DNA of 64,000 bases from Streptomyces sp. Je 1-332 (GTDB lineage Bacteria > Actinomycetota > Actinomycetes > Streptomycetales > Streptomycetaceae). The first letter of the stretch is position 1, and each line of letters begins with the position of its first letter. The notes under the pieces were generated by a model. That model worked only from the letters and a program-made list of their open reading frames with translations. It was not told the DNA's origin and made no database searches. Positions 47,957-55,622 of the stretch are shown here, piece by piece. The stretch covers positions 2,294,001-2,358,000 of the forward strand of contig NZ_CP160402.1 in assembly GCF_040730185.1 (NCBI RefSeq), written 5' to 3'. The position numbers and the translations under genes are program-made.

Positions 47957-48268
47957 ATGGCTGGAAACCAGGACCGTCGCTCCTACGACACCGGCGCCTC
48001 GGCCGACGTGCAGGGCGGCCTGCAGATCATCATCGGTCAGCTGGAGCGGGTGCTCGGTGACCGTGACCGCGCCGTGAAGGCCGCGATGGCCGACTACCAG
48101 GCCGACGGCGTGTCAGATGACTACCACGGCAAGGAAGTCCGCTGGAACAAGGCGGCCAACGAGGTACGGGAAATCATCCGCCTCGTACGCACCACGCTGG
48201 AACAGAACGACGGCACCGCACAGTCGACGCTCGCACGGGCGCGCGCCGCCGTCGACAACATCGGCTGA
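47957..48268 (+). CDS. WXG100-family type VII secretion substrate
   Basis: A 103-residue alpha-helical hairpin protein. Helix 1 is DVQGGLQIIIGQLERVLGDRDRAVKAAMADY, the turn carries DDYHGKEVRWNKAANEV in place of the standard W-x-G, and helix 2 is VREIIRLVRTTLEQNDGTAQSTLARARAAVDNIG. GGGGGAA lies about ten bases before the ATG. It probably pairs with the product of 47571 as an EsxA/B-type heterodimer, or forms homodimers. Confidence 0.78.
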   Translation: MAGNQDRRSYDTGASADVQGGLQIIIGQLERVLGDRDRAVKAAMADYQADGVSDDYHGKEVRWNKAANEVREIIRLVRTTLEQNDGTAQSTLARARAAVDNIG

Positions 48269-48338
48269 ACAACGGCAGCGAGCGGCCAGGGTCGACAGGA
48301 CGAGGGACTTACCAGTCAGTTGAGTTACGGGGGTTGGT

Positions 48339-48743
48339 GTGACGGGGTGGGACATCGCGCCTGCTGGAGTTCAGTCGGTTATCTCCAGGGTGCGTGAGGC
48401 CGAGAACGGGCTCAATGCGGGCATCAGGCTGTACGGGAACAGCGTGCAGGGCGCGATGACGTCGGCCGGCACGCTGTCATTCGACGGTGAAAGCGCGGGC
48501 GGCGGCGACAAGGTCGCGGGATTGGTGGCCGTGGCGCTAGGTGAGTTCGTCCAAGGCACCGAGCGGGATGTGGTGTCTCTGACACTGCGCGCCAGCAACT
48601 CGGCCAACGGCGCCATCGAGGCCACCAACCATTACCTGGCGGGTGAGCTGGAGCAGGCGTGGAACGCTCAGCGCCAGGCCACATTGGCCCCTGACGTGAC
48701 CGCGGTACTCGAAGCCGCCCGCAAGAAGGGCGCCGAGAAGTGA
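48339..48743 (+). CDS. DUF6507-like protein of the type VII locus
   Basis: A 134-residue, mainly helical protein starting MTGWDIAPAGVQSVISRVREAENGL (GTG at 48339, GGGGG region upstream). I recognise the W-D-I-x-P-x-G-V-Q opening as the Streptomyces DUF6507 family, often found beside type VII genes (from memory). It probably works as another helical substrate or chaperone for the effector, whose start overlaps it by four bases (ATGA-type, GTGATC at 48740). Confidence 0.75.
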   Translation: MTGWDIAPAGVQSVISRVREAENGLNAGIRLYGNSVQGAMTSAGTLSFDGESAGGGDKVAGLVAVALGEFVQGTERDVVSLTLRASNSANGAIEATNHYLAGELEQAWNAQRQATLAPDVTAVLEAARKKGAEK

Positions 48744-50953
48744 TCAGCCCGAACGACGTACCGACCTATACCGGCGACCTGGTCGAGCTGGAGCGCGAGA
48801 TCATCCTCGCACGCCGAGCCGCAAAGGCCATCCGGGACCGCGGCGACGACGTGCACAACCGCTTCCAGCACCTGGACGCTTCCTACAAAGCCCCCGAGGC
48901 GGGGCAATTGTTCGGTACCACCCAGGCGGTACAGGAAGGCTCGGACTCCTTCGCAGAAAAGCTGGAGACGGTGGCAGAGGCCCTGACCAGCTATGTAGCC
49001 TCGGTCGGTCCGATCATCAAACAGCTTGACGTGCTGCGCCACCAAGCGGCCATATTCTGCGAGTCCGTCAAGGGCGACGACGGCGCCTTCTCCTCCTGGC
49101 AGAAAGACCAGGACAAGGTCGACGAACACCAGGGTCTGTGGAACAGCGTGAACGCGGCGGTTGCGGCATTTCAGCGGGCCGAGGTGGCAGCCGCCGACAA
49201 GATCACGGGCACGGTCGGTGGTACTCAGTGGCATATCAACGACGGCAGCCCCAAGCAGAAGAACCCTTACGGCTTCAGTGCCGACCAACTCAACGAGGCC
49301 ACGTCCCTGCCTTGGGGCACGCCGGAGCACCACACCGCGCTTCCCTTTGGGATCGACTACCACCTCGGACAGTTCGGGGTCAGTCTCGTCCAAGACAACA
49401 TGATTGGCTCCGTCGAAGGCCTGGTCACCCTCTTCAGCCCCGGCGAGGAGGGCGGGGCCGCCCGCGAGGGCCTGGCCAAGGTGTTCATGGGCCTGGGCTC
49501 CTTCGCAACCGACCCCACGGGCAACCGGGAGGACAGCCCCTTCAGCCCGCGGTGGCAGGAACTCACCGATGAGGGGCGCGGGTACGCGAAAGAGTTCGGC
49601 AAGTCATTCGTCGCCTGGGACGACTGGCAGGTGAACCCGGCCAAGGCCACGGCCACCGTGCTCTTCAACTTCGCCACCCTTGGCGCTGGCCCTCTGGGCG
49701 CGGCATCCAAGGCAGGTGCGGCCGGCAAGGCCGGAGCCGGCGCCCGCGCGGCCGGAACTGCCGCCAAGGTCGGCGAGATCATCGACCCCATCGGCGCAGC
49801 CGCCAAAACGGTCGGGGCAGCGGCCCGCGTCCTCCCGAAGGTCTCCGAGATCAGTGCTGGCTTTCGCGCCGCCAATGCCACCGCCGACGCATCAAGGGCC
49901 ACACAGAGCGTCATCGAGTACCCCAACGGGGACAAACTCGTGGTCGCATCCGGCGAGTTCATCGACAGCAAGAACGGCGTACGAAACACGAACCCGGTCC
50001 GGCGTGAGCCGTCGGCAAACCAGCTGGCAGAGCCCGAAGCGGCACCTCCCCGGCGCGAGCCCGCCCTCGTCGGCGCAGGCGCGCGAACGCCGGAAGCCAG
50101 TGCCCAAGCGGGCGAGAACCTTCCGCCCCACGCCAGCCACGGGGCTGCAGCCAACAACAGCTCACGCAATCAGCCATCGACAGCCTCCAGCCATCATGCT
50201 GATGCACGCGGCTCGGGGGGGCAGGGCTCTTCCGGGGGAGACACATCTATCTCCACCCCCACCACAGATGGTTCTGGTAACGCTGGTACCCACGCTGCCG
50301 GACATACACAGGGCCCGGGGAGCGCCGCACCAGAAGCTCTCGGAGGCGACGGCTCCCTGCCCTCTTGGTCGTCCGCGACCAATGGCGAATCACAACTGGA
50401 TCCCCAAGCCGTCGACGACCGCATCAAGGAGCTCGATGACCAGCAGGGCGGGGAGGGACACGCTCCCGGGCGGCATCTCTATCCAGATGAGGCCGCTCTT
50501 CAGAACCGCCTGGGCACGCCCAAGCTCGACCCCAATGGAGACCCGAAATTTTTCGGGCCTAACTCCAATAAGGCTGGGCATGTCAAGTCAGAGAACAATA
50601 TCGACCCCATCACCGGAACTACTGTCGATGGTGTGCACGGCGGCGTGCACAATGTTGGCCCATACGCTACACGGTTCGACAGCGCAGAGGACATGGTAAG
50701 AGCCGATGCATATTTTCGAGAGGAAATATCGCGTACGGGCGAGCCTCCGGACGCAGGCGTGCCGATAGATGCAATTCTAGGCCCCGACGGGTACAAGCGG
50801 TTCAGTGGCTTCTATCGGAACCCGGCTGACCTGAACGAGTTCCTGCCGGTAAACTTCGAGAACGGAACTATTTTCCCGGTTTACCGTTTTCGCGATGGAA
50901 GTTGGAAGCTCATAACTATGTACGCAGACCCTGCACCGGGCCGTCACCCATAA
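48740..50953 (+). CDS. Type VII effector with polymorphic-toxin C-terminus
   Basis: A 737-residue protein. Residues 1-145 are long helices like a type VII effector targeting domain (IRDRGDDVHNRFQHLDASYKAPEAG). Residues about 305-370 form a Gly/Ala-rich hydrophobic stretch (FNFATLGAGPLGAASKAGAAGKAG), a common pre-toxin segment. A disordered Ser/Gly/Pro linker (about 420-560) leads to a C-terminal domain of about 150 residues containing NKAGHVKSENNIDPITGTTVDGVHGGVHN and ENGTIFPVYRFRDGSWKL. The His/Lys/Asp/Thr set suits a nuclease, but no known toxin family is recognised. The final about 480 bases are A/T-richer than the rest. A CdiI-like immunity gene follows 18 bases later. Confidence 0.82.
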   Translation: MISPNDVPTYTGDLVELEREIILARRAAKAIRDRGDDVHNRFQHLDASYKAPEAGQLFGTTQAVQEGSDSFAEKLETVAEALTSYVASVGPIIKQLDVLRHQAAIFCESVKGDDGAFSSWQKDQDKVDEHQGLWNSVNAAVAAFQRAEVAAADKITGTVGGTQWHINDGSPKQKNPYGFSADQLNEATSLPWGTPEHHTALPFGIDYHLGQFGVSLVQDNMIGSVEGLVTLFSPGEEGGAAREGLAKVFMGLGSFATDPTGNREDSPFSPRWQELTDEGRGYAKEFGKSFVAWDDWQVNPAKATATVLFNFATLGAGPLGAASKAGAAGKAGAGARAAGTAAKVGEIIDPIGAAAKTVGAAARVLPKVSEISAGFRAANATADASRATQSVIEYPNGDKLVVASGEFIDSKNGVRNTNPVRREPSANQLAEPEAAPPRREPALVGAGARTPEASAQAGENLPPHASHGAAANNSSRNQPSTASSHHADARGSGGQGSSGGDTSISTPTTDGSGNAGTHAAGHTQGPGSAAPEALGGDGSLPSWSSATNGESQLDPQAVDDRIKELDDQQGGEGHAPGRHLYPDEAALQNRLGTPKLDPNGDPKFFGPNSNKAGHVKSENNIDPITGTTVDGVHGGVHNVGPYATRFDSAEDMVRADAYFREEISRTGEPPDAGVPIDAILGPDGYKRFSGFYRNPADLNEFLPVNFENGTIFPVYRFRDGSWKLITMYADPAPGRHP

Positions 50954-50971
50954 CCCCACCGAAGGTTGCTC

Positions 50972-51259
50972 ATGAACAGGGAACTCGAGAAGTTTATCAA
51001 GGTGTATCTCAACATGGAGCAAGCTCCTGACGTAAGTGGAGACCTGCGCCCAACGCTGCACGCATTCAGAAAAGAATATGTCGATGCCGTAAACACCGGG
51101 CTCGCAACAGTACTTCGCACGCGAGAACTTTCCGTTGGCGACTACGAACGACTCACAGATGTCGAGTTCGACAACGAAGAGTCCCTGTACACCTACCTCC
51201 AGAAAATGTATGAGTATCTGTTCGGAGACGGAGAGCAGCAGCCTGCCCCGCCGATGTAA
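50972..51259 (+). CDS. CdiI-like immunity protein
   Basis: A 95-residue protein starting MNRELEKFIKVYLNMEQAP. Helical start, then RKEYVDAVNTGLATVLRTRELSVGDYERLTDVEFDNEESLYTYLQKMYEYLFGD, which resembles contact-dependent-inhibition immunity (CdiI-type) proteins. It is acidic and small, as immunity proteins are. Its position right after the toxin tip and the shared A/T-rich composition argue that both arrived as one cassette. GAAGG lies six bases before the ATG at 50972. Confidence 0.78.
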   Translation: MNRELEKFIKVYLNMEQAPDVSGDLRPTLHAFRKEYVDAVNTGLATVLRTRELSVGDYERLTDVEFDNEESLYTYLQKMYEYLFGDGEQQPAPPM

Positions 51260-51459
51260 CAGGGTGATACCAACGTCTAATGCGGCACCTATGACGTAGC
51301 TGCGCTACATCGTTGCAGAAGCTGTAGGAGGTTCTTCCGGCTCTGCGCCTGCCGACAACGTCATCCATCCAGTTCAGGCGCCTGTGGGTGCCCGAAACTC
51401 GGCTCCCGCTGCTGACCTCGGACTTGCGATCGAGACCGGGCAGGGCGAGATCCTGTGAC

Positions 51460-51771
51460 ATGGCTCTGCAACTGCTGTAATTGACCTTCCTGCAGCTCGT
51501 GTGATGGATGACGTTACTTGCCGATCGAAGGCGTCCAAGAAGCGGAGATACTTGTCCTCCGCCGCCAGGTTGGCCGCCCACAATCCTCATGGGCGGACCG
51601 GGCGGTGATTGCGGCACTGGCCCGGCTGCTGCCCAAGCCTCTGCGAGGGCACCTGTTCGTCACTCCGGGCACACTGCTGCGCTGGCTACTCCGACCTGGT
51701 CAACAAACGCCGAGGCCCAGGCCGTCCGCCGACTCGGCCCCCGTTCGGGAGTTGGTACTGCGGATAGCCTC
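51460..51771 (+). pseudogene. Decayed transposase (IS3/IS481-type integrase) N-terminal remnant
   Basis: Reading frames show MALQLL, then a stop, LTFLQLV, another stop, WMTLL, a shift, then EAEILVLRRQVG, SWADRAVIAALARLLPKPLRGHLFVTPGTLLRW, another shift and VRELVLRIA. These pieces in this order match the start of Streptomyces integrase-core transposases. Stops and frameshifts show it is dead; no DDE domain or terminal repeats remain. The upstream 51270-51459 sequence is probably also IS-derived. Confidence 0.72.
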
Positions 51772-51858
51772 TTCGAAACACTGGAGGATGGGAAGCTGAA
51801 ATACGTCCTCGTGCAGGCAAACGAGAACGCGGGCACCTACGCTGGTGCAGTGATTTAG
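51772..51858 (+). pseudogene. Leftover C-terminal end of a toxin (orphan tail)
   Basis: The frame ETLEDGKLKYVLVQANENAGTYAGAVI ends in a stop at 51858, immediately before the strong ribosome site of the Imm49-like gene. It joins the IS remnant without a start of its own. The segment looks like the last 25 residues of a toxin whose 5' part was removed by the IS event. Inference from position; no family is recognised. Confidence 0.5.
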
Positions 51859-51871
51859 GAGGAGTGAATCG

Positions 51872-52741
51872 GTGGTCACGAGCGTATCCCGCCACGGCTT
51901 TCCCGCCGGGAAGGTCGCGGAAGACTTGCCGGGGCTCCTGTACAGCACCAACCGGGTGCTCGATCGACTTGAAGAGTCGCGAATGTCACGGTCCCGGGCC
52001 CTGGGCAGCACATTGACGGTAGCCAAGTCGTACTGTGCGAGCGACTCGGGAGGGGCGAAGTTCGAGACGTGGGAGGCCTGGGTCACGGCCATGCAGGTCG
52101 GCTCCGCCATCTTCGACTCCGCTGCGGCCGCCGAGGAGCCCGTGCCGTGCCGCATCGGGAGCGCCGGACAGGTGAAGAACCTCCCCGCGACCGGCCCGAC
52201 GCCCTATACACATGCAGGAGCCTGGGTCACCTCGGTGTATCTGGCGACGATCTGTCGTGAGAATAAGCGCCTGGAACGGCTGATGCAGGTGCCGGTGTCG
52301 TTCCTTCGCGAGTCCGACGCAGTGTTCGACGAGTACATCTACGACTGGGTGGAAGCTCTGCAGAGCTTCTGGTTCGGCAGAGCTACGGAGATGTGGGACA
52401 GCCTGGTCTCCGCGGTCAACGGAACCGATCCCGGGGTCACCCAGACACCTAACCGCGAGTTGATGCTCCAGATCCTCTATCCTCCGCTTGAGCTCTTCCA
52501 GTTGTACCAACGTCAGGACATCGAACGCTTCAATGCATCACTGGCCCAGGCTCTCACTTGGCACAAGCAGTACTGGACCAGTGACGAAGCACGTTCACTC
52601 AGCAGCGACGGTCTGGTGGCCCTCGGCCCACTGGCAGTTTCCTGCATGGCCTACGATGCCGACTTTCCGATCGAGATCGAGTCCGAGTACCTGCCCAAGG
52701 CCCTCTTGCATCGCAACTGGGTTGGCGAATTCGACACATAG
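51872..52741 (+). CDS. Imm49-family immunity protein
   Basis: A 289-residue helical cytosolic protein. The pattern TSVSRHGFPAGKVAEDLPGLLYSTNRVLDRLEES followed by KFETWEAWVTAMQVGSAIFDSAAAAEEPVPCRIG matches the Streptomyces Imm49 family (from memory), which usually sits next to polymorphic toxin genes. GTG at 51872 follows AGGAGGAG by seven bases. The cognate toxin appears to have been lost except for a tail (51772-51858), so this may be an orphan immunity gene retained for protection from neighbours. Confidence 0.8.
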   Translation: MVTSVSRHGFPAGKVAEDLPGLLYSTNRVLDRLEESRMSRSRALGSTLTVAKSYCASDSGGAKFETWEAWVTAMQVGSAIFDSAAAAEEPVPCRIGSAGQVKNLPATGPTPYTHAGAWVTSVYLATICRENKRLERLMQVPVSFLRESDAVFDEYIYDWVEALQSFWFGRATEMWDSLVSAVNGTDPGVTQTPNRELMLQILYPPLELFQLYQRQDIERFNASLAQALTWHKQYWTSDEARSLSSDGLVALGPLAVSCMAYDADFPIEIESEYLPKALLHRNWVGEFDT

Positions 52742-52801
52742 GGCTCGCCCCACCGGCCATGCCCAACCCTTGGCCGACCAGCGAAACGGAAACGGGAAAT
52801 C

Positions 52802-53104
52802 GTGGCAGCTCAGGACTACGACAGTCAGTTGCTGGAGTCGGTATCGGTTCGGCGTCGGCGGCTGCGGGATGCCCTGTTGTTCGGGGCGCAGCGGCAGCGG
52901 CGCACAGTCGATGAGCGGTTGGGAAAGGTGTTCGCCGGGGTCGTGATCGCGGCCGTCTTGTGTGCCGGGTGTGTGGGGTGGTCGTTCATTTCGCATCGGC
53001 TGATCGGGAAGAGCCCTTACAGCTCCTCCGTGCCTTCTTCCTCACCTTCCGCCCCGGCTTCGTCGCCGGCCCCTTCTCCCTCTGCAACCCCTTCTTCTCG
53101 ATGA
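52802..53104 (+). CDS. Small single-helix membrane protein of the type VII operon
   Basis: A 100-residue protein starting MAAQDYDSQLLESVSVRRRRLRDALLFGAQRQRRTVDERLGKV. A basic cytosolic region precedes one membrane helix (AGVVIAAVLCAGCVGWSFI) and a Ser/Pro-rich exported tail. The GTG start is at 52802. It ends 13 bases before eccD. The topology recalls a reduced EccB/EccE-type accessory (one helix, short extracytoplasmic tail), but there is no sequence evidence for either. Confidence 0.68.
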   Translation: MAAQDYDSQLLESVSVRRRRLRDALLFGAQRQRRTVDERLGKVFAGVVIAAVLCAGCVGWSFISHRLIGKSPYSSSVPSSSPSAPASSPAPSPSATPSSR

Positions 53105-53117
53105 TTGGTTCGAACGC

Positions 53118-54500
53118 GTGATATCTGCCGAGCCGTTGAGCCGCACGAGCAGTACGAGCCGTACGGCCTTGAGCCGGGTCACTCTGGTGGGAGAGCAGCG
53201 GCGGGTGGACCTCGTGCTCCCTTCCCAGGAGCCCATCGGCCTGCTGATTCCCGAAGTTATGCGGCTGCTCGGCGATCAGGCCGGGCCCCGGCCCATGCTG
53301 CGGCACCTCGTTACGGCGGATGGTTCGGCACTGGCGCACGACGGGACCCTGGAGTCGGCCGGTGTGCCGGACGGTGCCGTGTTGCGGCTGGTGCGTGTCG
53401 AGGATGCGCCGTCCGCGCCCGTGGTGCATGACGTCACCGATGAAGCTGCTGATGATCTGGATGTGCGGGCCTGGCGGTGGCGGCCCTCTGCTCGGCGGGT
53501 TGTGGCCGGGCTGGCGACTGTGTTCTGGGTGGTGGTGGCCGGGGTGTTGGCCGCCCGCGAGTTCGAGTTGGCGGCGGCGGGCCAGGCGTTGGCAGCTGTC
53601 GCCGTTGTGCTGGGTGTTGCCGGGGCTCTGTTGGGGTGGCGGAAGCAGGCCGGACTTGCCACCACCTTGATCGTGTCCGCCGGTGCCTCGGGGGCGCTCT
53701 GCATGTGGGCGTTGGGTGATGCGAATGCCTGGGGGAACCCGGTGCTCGTGGCGGGCTTCGCTCTCGACGCCGTACTTGTGCTGTTGCTTCTGGGGTGGTT
53801 TTCGCCGCTGGGGCGGGGGGCGTTGATCGGCGCTGTGGCCGCTCTGGGGTGTCTGGTCCTGTGGGAAGCGGCCTTCGCGCTGCAGGACGGTGCTCGGACC
53901 GGGGTCGAGCAGGCCCGGATGGGGGCGTTGCTCGCTGTCGTGTCGGTGGTGGTACTTGGGGTGTTGCCACGGGTTGCCTTGATGGCGTCGGGGTTGTCGG
54001 GGCTTGATGACCGGCGTACCGGTGGGGCTTCGGTGAGCCGTTATCAGGTGGGTACCGCGTTGAGTGCCACGCATCGCGGACTGGCTCTGGCCGCCGTCGT
54101 GTTGGCCGTCTCTGCCGCGGCGGCCGGAGTGTTGGTGTTGCGTGCCCCCTCGGTGTGGACCGTCCTGGTGGCTGCGGTCACCGCTGTGGTCCTTGCGCTG
54201 CGGGCGCGGGCCTATCCGCTCGTCGCCGAAGTCGTGGGGTTGTTCGCCGCCTCGGCCGTCGTCGTGGTGGGCTTGGTCGGGGTGTGGACGGAGCGGTCGG
54301 GTGCCGAGGGGCCGATGGCTCTGCTGGTCGTGTTGGCCCTGATTCCTCTGGTGGTGCTTGCGGTGCAGCCCGCCGAGCATGTGCGGGTGCGGCTTCGCCG
54401 TGTCGGTGACGTGCTGGAGTCGGTGGGGGTGATTTCCCTGTTGCCTCTGGTCATCGGGGTGTTCGGTGTGTACGGGCGACTGCTCGACACCTTCGCGTAG
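53118..54500 (+). CDS. eccD: Type VII secretion channel protein EccD
   Basis: A 460-residue membrane protein. Residues about 20-95 form the ubiquitin-like YukD domain (SRVTLVGEQRRVDLVLPSQEPIGLLIPEVMRLLGD). From about residue 132 there are about 11 hydrophobic helices (FWVVVAGVLAAREFE and so on), which is EccD's usual number. GTG at 53118 gives the full domain. EccD forms the membrane channel with EccB, EccC and EccE in mycobacterial ESX systems. Here EccC follows two genes later. Confidence 0.9.
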   Translation: MISAEPLSRTSSTSRTALSRVTLVGEQRRVDLVLPSQEPIGLLIPEVMRLLGDQAGPRPMLRHLVTADGSALAHDGTLESAGVPDGAVLRLVRVEDAPSAPVVHDVTDEAADDLDVRAWRWRPSARRVVAGLATVFWVVVAGVLAAREFELAAAGQALAAVAVVLGVAGALLGWRKQAGLATTLIVSAGASGALCMWALGDANAWGNPVLVAGFALDAVLVLLLLGWFSPLGRGALIGAVAALGCLVLWEAAFALQDGARTGVEQARMGALLAVVSVVVLGVLPRVALMASGLSGLDDRRTGGASVSRYQVGTALSATHRGLALAAVVLAVSAAAAGVLVLRAPSVWTVLVAAVTAVVLALRARAYPLVAEVVGLFAASAVVVVGLVGVWTERSGAEGPMALLVVLALIPLVVLAVQPAEHVRVRLRRVGDVLESVGVISLLPLVIGVFGVYGRLLDTFA

Positions 54501-54509
54501 GGGTGCGGC

Positions 54510-55622
54510 ATGGCTCAGGAAAACGACTGGCAGCGGAACGTATTGAGGGATCTGGGCGCGAGCACCAGCCCGGCGGTCGAGCCGACTGTCGCTCTCCGCA
54601 GAGCGGCCAGTGCAGCACCCGCGGACCCAGGGCCGGCTCCTCAGCCGACTGCCCCGACCCGTCCCGTACGCAGCGCGGCCCGTGATCCTCGTCTCCCGAT
54701 GCCCACCCCCGAGTCCATACCCACCGTCGATCCGCGCCTGGCCCGCGCCCTGGGCAGCCCCCAGCACGGAGACTCCGCGGCACGCCGCACCGGTCGTACG
54801 CTGCGCAAGCTGACCGCATCGGCCGGTCAGGAGGTCGCCGAGCAGACACGCCTTGCCCGAGAGGTGCAGCAGCCGGTCACCACCGGGCGGGTCATCGCCG
54901 TGACCTCCATCCGCGGCGGCGTCGGCAAGTCCACCGTCTCCGCGCTCCTTGCCCGGACGTTCAATCACTACCGGCACGATCCCGTCCTCGCCCTGGAGGC
55001 CGATGCCGCGCTCGGTACCCTGCCGGTCCGCCTGGGCGCGGAGTCCGTGCGCTGGGCCTGCGCGGATCTGGCCCAGATCCTCAGCCCGGCCATGCAACTC
55101 ACCGATGTCACCGGCTACTTGGTGCCGGTCACCGACGGCGGATGGATGCTGCCCGCCAGCCAAGGGCGGGTCGGCGCCCCGCTCGACGTACCCACCTACC
55201 GCACCGTCACCCTCGCCCTGCGCCGCTACTTCGCGGTATCGGTGGTTGACTGCGAGACGCTGCCCGGCGAAGTGGCACGCACCGCGATGGACACCGCCCA
55301 CGCCCGCGTCGTCGTCGCCCCGATGACCGCCGAGGGCGTCAACGGCACCCGCCTGGTCCTTGACTGGCTGGCTCAGCTGCCGCACTCGGCGCTTGCCACC
55401 ACCGTGGTCGCGTTGTCCGCCAACTCCCCCGATACGACGCTCGACTTGAAGACGGCCGCCGCACACCTGCGCGAGACGGGAGCTGCCGTAGTGCCGCTCC
55501 CCTACGACCGTCATCTGGCCCAAGGAGGCCCCATCCACACCGGCATGCTCAGCCAGAGCTCCCGCGACGCCGCCGTCCACCTGGCCGCCGAAGCGATGCA
55601 GCGGGCGGTGCGGGTGCGATGA
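54510..55622 (+). CDS. MinD/ParA-type ATPase of the type VII locus (EspI-like)
   Basis: A 370-residue protein. The N-terminal 120 residues are Pro/Ala-rich and disordered, followed by a deviant Walker A motif (VTSIRGGVGKSTVSALLA, about residue 133) with the MinD-type Lys, LALEADAALGTLPVRLG, and VDCETLPGEVARTAMDTAHARVVVAP. Such ATPases next to EccC are found in ESX loci (EspI-like) and may regulate secretion by ATP level. Its stop overlaps the eccC start by ATGA (55619-55622), so the two are coupled. Confidence 0.87.
   Translation: MAQENDWQRNVLRDLGASTSPAVEPTVALRRAASAAPADPGPAPQPTAPTRPVRSAARDPRLPMPTPESIPTVDPRLARALGSPQHGDSAARRTGRTLRKLTASAGQEVAEQTRLAREVQQPVTTGRVIAVTSIRGGVGKSTVSALLARTFNHYRHDPVLALEADAALGTLPVRLGAESVRWACADLAQILSPAMQLTDVTGYLVPVTDGGWMLPASQGRVGAPLDVPTYRTVTLALRRYFAVSVVDCETLPGEVARTAMDTAHARVVVAPMTAEGVNGTRLVLDWLAQLPHSALATTVVALSANSPDTTLDLKTAAAHLRETGAAVVPLPYDRHLAQGGPIHTGMLSQSSRDAAVHLAAEAMQRAVRVR

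Noticed and set aside
51360..51617. Minus-strand frames in the IS remnant
   Set aside because: They contain no domain; the plus-strand transposase pieces explain the region.
52986..55580. 864-codon minus-strand frame antisense to eccD and the MinD-like gene
   Set aside because: Low-complexity Gly/His/Arg-rich product with no domain; it lies entirely opposite two well-supported genes.
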